From Physcomitrium patens (Eukaryota > Streptophyta > Bryopsida > Funariales > Funariaceae), in assembly GCF_000002425.4 (NCBI RefSeq), contig NC_037276.1, positions 250,216-314,215 of the forward strand: a stretch of DNA of 64,000 bases, given 5' to 3'. The notes beneath the pieces were generated by a model. That model was given only the letters and a program-made list of their open reading frames with translations, searched no databases and was not told the DNA's origin. The stretch's first letter is position 1. Each line of letters starts with the position of its first letter. The position numbers were made by a program, and so were the translations under genes. Below are positions 58,072-64,000 of this stretch, piece by piece.

Positions 58072-59035
58072 TGTCATATGGCGTGATTTGCTATTTGGGA
58101 ATACAATGGATATCTAGCTATAGAGAGTGTAGCTTAAACCTTTATATTAATCTTGCCTTAGCTTCCAAAACCCCTTTATTTTTCATAAAACTCAAAATAT
58201 AATAAAATCCCTTCAAAACATATTTTTTCCAAAAAGGGTTTTCTTATTCCAAACTTTAAAAATTCATATCTCTTGATCTAATTGTTCAATTTGTCTCAAA
58301 TTTATAGGATAGATATAATTTATTCTTAACTTTTATTAAAAAAAAATTAATGCCAAACTCACTCTCAAACTTTTGGCATCAAAAAAATCCTAGCAGATGC
58401 TCTAAATCCTAATTTACAAGCACCCAAGCACTATTTTCTTAATATCTCAAGAATCCAATACTTAAATATCATAAAAATTATTTACAAAGTTTACTAACAT
58501 AAAATTACACATTGCTTGAAATTTTGAGCCAAAAAATTGTCAAATTGCTCAAGATATAGCTCAAGAGACAACCACTAGTAAATCGGTTTATTTACTACCC
58601 TTAGATTACATGTGCTGACTTCAAAATCCAATAACTCCTTCATCCCAACTTAGAATCCAGTAAGCAGTATCTAAAAAGTGTAGCCGCAAAAGTGTTCTCT
58701 CCAGTTTCAGTTGCTGATCCTCAATTGCTATCCGTATGCGTATGTTATGCTAAAAAGAGTGACAGTAGCTCCCAAATCAACACCTTAACTTTGAGCCCTT
58801 TTATCTCCTTCATATAAACTCCAAACCATACAAAACTTGTACCAAAACCATAGCCAAAAACCTAAACTTACTGAACCTAGACTTTAAAGCTCGAATGGTT
58901 CTAAGAAACTAACTCTAATCCCTAATATGACCTCGGGCAGCCTCCTCAAAGTCCATTTGTCATGATTTTTGACCAATAGGAATGGAGATTTTCATCATTC
59001 ATCTCCATTGATCTATATTGGTGCCTGTAAAATAA
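58072..59035 (-). repeat. B2 5' LTR, part (cut by C)
   Basis: 964 bp of an expected 1.33 kb. The left edge TGTCATATGGCGTGATTTGC is the reverse complement of the end of the solo LTR at 6620. It stops at the C LTR; the remainder should lie beyond the right end of C, outside the window. Confidence 0.87.
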
Positions 59036-59827
59036 TTAGTTATTTGCTGAATTGTAGATACTTAGTTTATAGTGTAAACAGGGATAGATGACTATTGAAA
59101 AGGTAGTTCAGTAGGTAAAATGGATGAATAGTTAGGAAAAGCAGTTTTCATTAGAGATGTAGCAGTTGGTATCTCGTGGTAGCATAAGAAGGATGGGAGA
59201 GAGGAAGTAAAGGCCAGACTGTGAGAGTCGTAAGCCGAGGGCTAGACTGTGATAGTATGAGCCGGGATAAGCTTGGTGTTGTCTCTTGTTTTTTTTTTTT
59301 GTTTTGTTGTTTAAAGTTCTGAATACTGTGAAAAGAATTCGTGGAATAAATGAGGGAAATGATTTATGAGATATTGGGTGTGTAACTGAAGTATTGTGTG
59401 ATTGAAGGAGAGAAATTTGGAAGTTGTTATCAGATTCTGTAAAGATTGGTTATAACTGGAAGATTATGATCGTGGTTAATTGAAAACTGTGTGTGTTCGG
59501 ACCGAGGAAATCTGGGAAAACAGAAATTGTGTAAAGCCAGATTAATTGAGTAAGATTGATTATTCCTGGTGTTGGATGGAATTTATGTGTTTTGTGTGGA
59601 CTTTTGAGACAGTGCAGATTGCATTTAGTGGTTATCGGTTAATGAAAGGGTTTCATTAGCAGAAAAAAGTCTTGTAGTGTTTCTTCGCTGTTTTAAGTAG
59701 TGCAGAATACGGTTAATTGTGTGACCCTAACGTGTAAGCTCATGTGGTAATCTTTTCCTGTGTTCGAATTCTCCTATACAGGTTTACTCTGATTAGATTA
59801 GTTAGAGTAAGTAAAACGACAATCACA
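59036..59827 (+). repeat. C 5' LTR
   Basis: 792 bp beginning TGTAAAATAA, where B2 LTR text stops, and ending CAATCACA three bases before the primer site. The right LTR is outside the window, so the edges rest on this junction and the primer site. Confidence 0.8.
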
Positions 59828-59830
59828 TTT

Positions 59831-59847
59831 TGGCGCCGCTACCGAGG
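59831..59847 (+). other. C primer binding site
   Basis: TGGCGCCGCTACCGAGG, 3 nt after the LTR. Similar TGGCGCCGTTGCC-type sites are known in plant Athila/Tat-like elements. Confidence 0.7.
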
Positions 59848-60180
59848 AAATTGATAATAGCATGGAGTGTTAGGTATTAACTGCCGATTGAAGTAGATGG
59901 AAAATAGGTAGCAGTCGCAGAAGAATATAATGAAAGAGTATGGTTATTAAGAATGAGAACTTAACAGTAAAGAAAATACGGCAGTCAAGAGAAAGAATAG
60001 AGAGATCGCAAGCAAGAAATTTGTTGCGAAACGAGCAAAAAAGAAAGTTAAAAAGGAATCATAGACAAAGCTAGATTAAGCCATGGTTGCATGCATGTCG
60101 TCATATTCGAGCATACCCAGAAGCTAATCGACATCTAATATTTCAGAAGTATATATCGTTAGAGAAATTACCAAGAGCAC

Positions 60181-62090
60181 TTGCGGAAAATTTTAGTCAA
60201 TAGGCCAGGGTTTCTTTTGAGACCGTTAACTAAGAGTGGAAGAATCACAAAAGAGTTGGATATTCCATTGGGTACGTTTCCAATAGCGGAAACTGCCGAT
60301 TTTGTCAAAACTGGTTCCATAGAGTGGCATAAATTATTGGTCAATAAGGGCCAATTTAGTGTGTTTCAAAATCCGTCATTCTCACCTCCTATTCAACCAA
60401 TAAACTTGTTCAAGGATAATAATAGCAAATTGAGCAGGGTGGAAAGTTTAAAAAATATATTTGGAAGAGACGCAGACTATATTAACAAACGATTAAGTAT
60501 CACATTGTCAAATTCAATGATGACGGGAGATCCAACGGTTCTCATAGCAATACAAATGGATACTGTGAGTGATCGCACAACTAGCGTGGCTCCATTACCT
60601 ACCTTTAGGGGCTTTTCGGGTGCGGATCCAAATCAACATTTGTCGCAATTTTTGACAGCATGTATCGCCAATAATGAGAGAACCGAGGATATTTGGTTAT
60701 GATGGTTGCCAACAACCTTAAAGGATACGGCGTTTGAATGGTATAACCATCAACCAGTTGGTCAATTTTTGAACTGGGAAGCATTGAAGAATGTATTTTT
60801 GACCCATTTTTGACCAATTGGTTTTGAAGACCATCTTCGAGGAAGGTTAATGAACAGAAAAATGATCCTAGGAGAGGCGGCGGAATCGTACTATGGCCGA
60901 GTGGCTGATATACTTAGTAAGTGGCCGAACCACCAAATATCGGAGGTATTTATATTATCTATATTAATAAATGGTTTGTACCCACCAGAGCTAAAAATGT
61001 TTGTAAAAAAAGCTCAACTAGTTACGGTATCTGCATCCCTTGATAGAGCCAAGGTTTGAGAGGAATGCCATTATGATCAATTTTTAACTGCAAGTGCCAC
61101 GATAATACCAGTTCAAAGCAATTATCAATATTCGGCTTTGAGCGGATCAGTGGGTAGTTATCCACAGATGATCAAAACAGTGGCCCATTCAAGTGCTAAT
61201 ACTCAGGGGCCAGTTAATGTTACCCCATTGCAAGCTTTACTACCGCAAGTCAGAATAGCATATGCTCCATATTTTCCATATCAAACACAAGAGTCAACTT
61301 TGACAGAAAAACAAATAATACCAGCTTCAAAAGATTCCAATGAAGCCTTGTTATTGAACTTGACAAAGAAAATGGAAGAAATGGCCGTTAATATGGCCAA
61401 AGATAAGGAGAAGAGGCAAAAGCCAACCAATACTAGGACCAATGTATGGTGCAGTAATTGTCAGGGCCACAGTGATTTGGTAACGGAATGCCCGTCACCT
61501 TCACAAGTATTGGGTAAATGTACATTTTGTGGAGGCAAGCACCTAACCGCTAATTGTTGGAATTTACAAAGACAAGAACAATTCAGTAATCTGACCATGA
61601 TTCCACCAACTCCATGGGATGTCAATCAAGTTCAAACAGGAAATATGTTTGGATGGCATGGAAATCGATCTAACCGACAAAATCGAGCAGTCAATCATTT
61701 TCAGAATTCCACTTATAATCAGGGATTTGTATCAAATCCTCAGAACTATAGTAAGGAGCAGTATGGGTATCAGTCATATGCTCCGTCGATGCCATTGAAT
61801 CAAGTACAACTGGGACAACCGGGATTTTTTTTCAACCTACATGGAACAAACCTAGTAGGTATATATCGGTGGAAACACCCAATATGCCTGATGGAGGTGC
61901 AAAAAGGCCATTGCGTTATTTCTGTTGTAGACAGATTGGTCATTATGCCAATGAATGTCCCAATACAAGAGCCAGTGACGATTATGCGCCAGTTTGTAGG
62001 AATTGCAAGCAGTCAGGGCATACGTATCAGCAATGTAATGCTCCATTCAATTTCAATAATCGGGATCAATAGATCCAAAGTCCAGGAAAA
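60181..62090 (+). pseudogene. C gag region with several zinc knuckles
   Basis: Matrix/capsid-like part with PTFRGFSGADPNQHLSQF (near 60600) and a retrotransposon gag middle (near 60710-61060), then a Pro/Gln-rich stretch and cysteine clusters: CSNCQGHSDLVTEC (near 61450), CTFCGGKHLTANC (near 61522), CCRQIGHYANEC (near 61923) and CRNCKQSGHTYQQC (near 61995). Up to four knuckle-like units is more than the single one in A and D. Fossil. Confidence 0.83.
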
Positions 62091-62456
62091 ATGGAAGGAA
62101 TAAATCAAGGTCTTCAAGACTCTCTAGTAAATCGGGTGGAATGTGTCCATACCATTCTTACTAGGAGTCAGCAAAAAGGGAAGGGCCAATCACACCCAAT
62201 TACAGATCCATCCCATTCAAGTCCTGACACTGGAAAAGTCTTGAGCCCTGATTTGGTTGCGAAGCCCAATGAGGTTCTAATTATGAAGTCTTCAGTTCCG
62301 TCTCGAGCCGGTCTGTTCCCACCACAGTTCCAAGAAGCATCATACCCGTTGTAAGATCCCCTTAGGAAAGGTAGTCCCAAGGAAGCTCAAGCTGCTGTTC
62401 CAATTCCAAGGCCAGGGCGGCAGAATAATTTACCTCACGGAGTTAAACTCAAACCC

Positions 62457-62984
62457 ATGAAACAGGAGAGGGCATTGGGAATTACCCTAAATATGGAACC
62501 CTATGAAATTTTAAAGGATTTGGACGCTATTCGGCCTTCAATTTCTATGAAGCAACTTCTAGCAGTCGCACCAGAGTGTCGTTCCACCTTGAATTCATCC
62601 CTAACAAGACATCGGCATTGTAATATGGAAGTTTGTGAAGTTAGTTTGAACCCTGATCCAGGTGCACCAACCATTAATGTTTCGATTGATGGTATTTTGA
62701 TCTCTGGCGTCCAGGTAGATGGAGTTTCCAGCGTCAATTTAATGAACGATGATAAAATAGATGCTTTAGATCTGGAACAATTAGTCTCCACGACATTGGT
62801 ATTACGGATGGCAGATCATAGCCGAGTTAAGCCAATGGGTATTTTACGGAGTGTTCAAACTATAATTGCAAGTATTGCATATGAAATTGACTACATTGTC
62901 TTTCGCTTACAACGTTCAACTTTATCGTATCCTATTTTATTGGGACGACCTTGGCTGTATCAAGCAAAGGCCAAGAACGATTGA
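62457..62984 (+). pseudogene. C protease region
   Basis: 175 open codons. A retropepsin-like core, VQVDGVSSVNLMND (near 62710-62750), is followed by ILLGRPWLYQ (near 62935), the typical hydrophobic-hydrophobic-Gly second motif. The catalytic triplet is atypical (D-G, not D-S/T-G) but resembles the VDGGS-type core of some plant gypsy elements. Confidence 0.75.
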
Positions 62985-63563
62985 GGTCGGGGTACTCTGA
63001 CAATTGGTAAGGACGTAGATAAAATGGTGTTACAAATGTACCCAGTACGCTATCACGGGAAGTCTCAGTTGCCAGTATCTGAATTGACGTCGGACGAAGA
63101 GCTTAGCTCCGAGGATGACACAGAAGTACCGAGTACGGAGGCCAATGTAGAGGCAGCACTACACCCTGGAGTGGTGTACCAATGCGGAGGTCCGGGGGAG
63201 TACTTGATATACCCGAAGGATTTGGAAAACTCTGCTTATGTTAATATTGATTGGAAACCTCTACACGATGTACACCATGTTAGTGCCTTTGAGACGGGAT
63301 TCGTTACTTTGCATATGTCGGACATATCGAGTAACTTTAAATCACTGCGGGAATTGAAACAGAGTATTGTTGCTGAACCTGTATGTCAAACTATTAACTT
63401 AGCAACCACGGCCGAACCTCGGCTAATCAAGGTCTACGAAGGTATTAAGGAACAAGAGTTGACCTGTTGAACAGACTTTTTCTTACATCATAAATCCGCT
63501 TTTGCTTGGACTTATGATGATCTATAAGGTATTCCCACTGATGTCTGTGAACATCGTATCATA

Positions 63564-63989
63564 TTGGAAGAAAACGCTAAACCGGTACGCCAGAGGCAAC
63601 ATCGCCTTAATCCTAAATATTTCCTTGTGGTGAAGGAAGAATTGGACAAACTTCTTGTGGTGGATTTCATTTATCCGGTACCGAATAGTGAGTGGGTTTC
63701 TCCAATTGTGATGGTGCCAAAAAAGAATGGAAAAATCCGAATTTCTCAAGATTTCTGGAAACTTAATGCAGCCACCAAGAAAGATTACTTTCCGTTACCA
63801 TTCACGGATAATATATTGGACGCCGTCACCGGTCACAAATGCTATTCGTTTCTCGATGGTTTCTTCGGGTATAATCAAGTTCAAATTGCAAAAGAAGACC
63901 AGGTCAAGACAACCTTTACTACAAATTTGGGCACATTTGCTTATCGCATGATGCCTTTTGGATTATGTAACGCCCCAGCCATGTTCTAA
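63564..63989 (+). pseudogene. C reverse transcriptase, N-terminal half
   Basis: 141 open codons with RQRQHRLNPKY, WVSPIVMVPKKNGKIRISQD, FLDGFFGYNQVQIAKEDQ and TFAYRMMPFGLCNAPAMF, the standard gypsy RT order up to the block before the catalytic YxDD. The rest would follow outside the window. Confidence 0.88.
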
Positions 63990-64000
63990 TGCGAGATGAC

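Larger units (their letters stand above)
54454..59035 (-). mobile_element. B2: short long-LTR element with gag and protease
   Basis: Element order from right to left: 5' LTR (58072-59035, cut by C), primer site, gag (about 58004-56890), a further gag-like part (56886-56461), protease-like region (56442-55588), short remainder, 3' LTR part (54454-55124). The internal region is about 2.9 kb, much shorter than that of B1, and no RT, RNase H or integrase text was recognised. Broken, with several breaks. Because the gag and protease stretches are longer and more open than in B1, it may be younger or may have moved as a non-autonomous form. Confidence 0.83.
59036..64000 (+). mobile_element. C: Ty3/gypsy element, 5' part, inserted in the B2 LTR
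   Basis: 5' LTR (59036-59827), primer site, leader, gag (60181-62090), linker (62100-62460), protease (62457-62984), spacer (63024-63470) and RT (63564 to the window end). No second LTR is in the window. The RT and primer site differ clearly from families A, D and B and resemble plant non-chromovirus gypsy (Athila/Tat-like) elements. Broken, with several breaks in the part seen; less AT-biased than A2 and A3. It cuts B2, so it is younger than B2. Confidence 0.87.

Overview
The window looks like retrotransposon-dominated nuclear chromatin of a moss, most likely Physcomitrium (Physcomitrella) or a close relative. The grounds are AT-rich DNA, many nested Ty3/gypsy chromoviruses of the Tcn1-like type known from mosses, and a single GC-rich plant-type host gene. 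The species call is inference; I could not run a search. I see no rRNA, tRNA, CRISPR array or prokaryotic operon.

Names used here. Family A: chromovirus, LTR about 550 bp, 5-bp target duplication. Family D: related chromovirus with a 412-bp LTR. Family B: gypsy-like, very long LTRs (1.2-1.5 kb, ends TGTC...GACA), apparently 4-bp target duplications. Family C: a third gypsy lineage with a different primer site.

Layout. 1-12085: A1 (+), split by B1 (527-9268), which is itself split by a B solo LTR (5289-6620). 12086-20770: a stack of remnants. The tail of A5 holds A4, whose LTR holds a B solo LTR, which holds the nearly whole element D (12915-19043, minus). 20771-22562: a broken LINE (minus), then an assembly gap (22563-22662). 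22663-23404: nothing recognised. 23405-26851: a decayed Ty1/copia element (+). 26852-33430: A3 (minus), very decayed, split by a B solo LTR. 33431-38525: the only host island, with an Oca6/Siw14-type phosphatase-like gene at 34310-35521 and non-coding flanks. 38526-53838: A2 (minus), old, holding the young A6 (39036-45407, +) in its 3' LTR and two B solo LTRs in its body. 53839-54453: LTR scraps and unassigned DNA. 54454-59035: B2 (minus), a short gag-plus-protease derivative. 59036-64000: the 5' part of a C element (+) that cuts the B2 LTR and runs out of the window.

The most interesting signals are: an array of heat-shock-element-like GAAnnTTC pentamers in the D LTR upstream of a TATA box; a perfect 13-bp palindrome beside the TATA box in A LTRs; an extra open reading frame after the chromodomain shared by A and D; a B1 LTR containing a segment matching the gag region of C; and a host phosphatase-like protein in which the signature arginine is replaced by valine.
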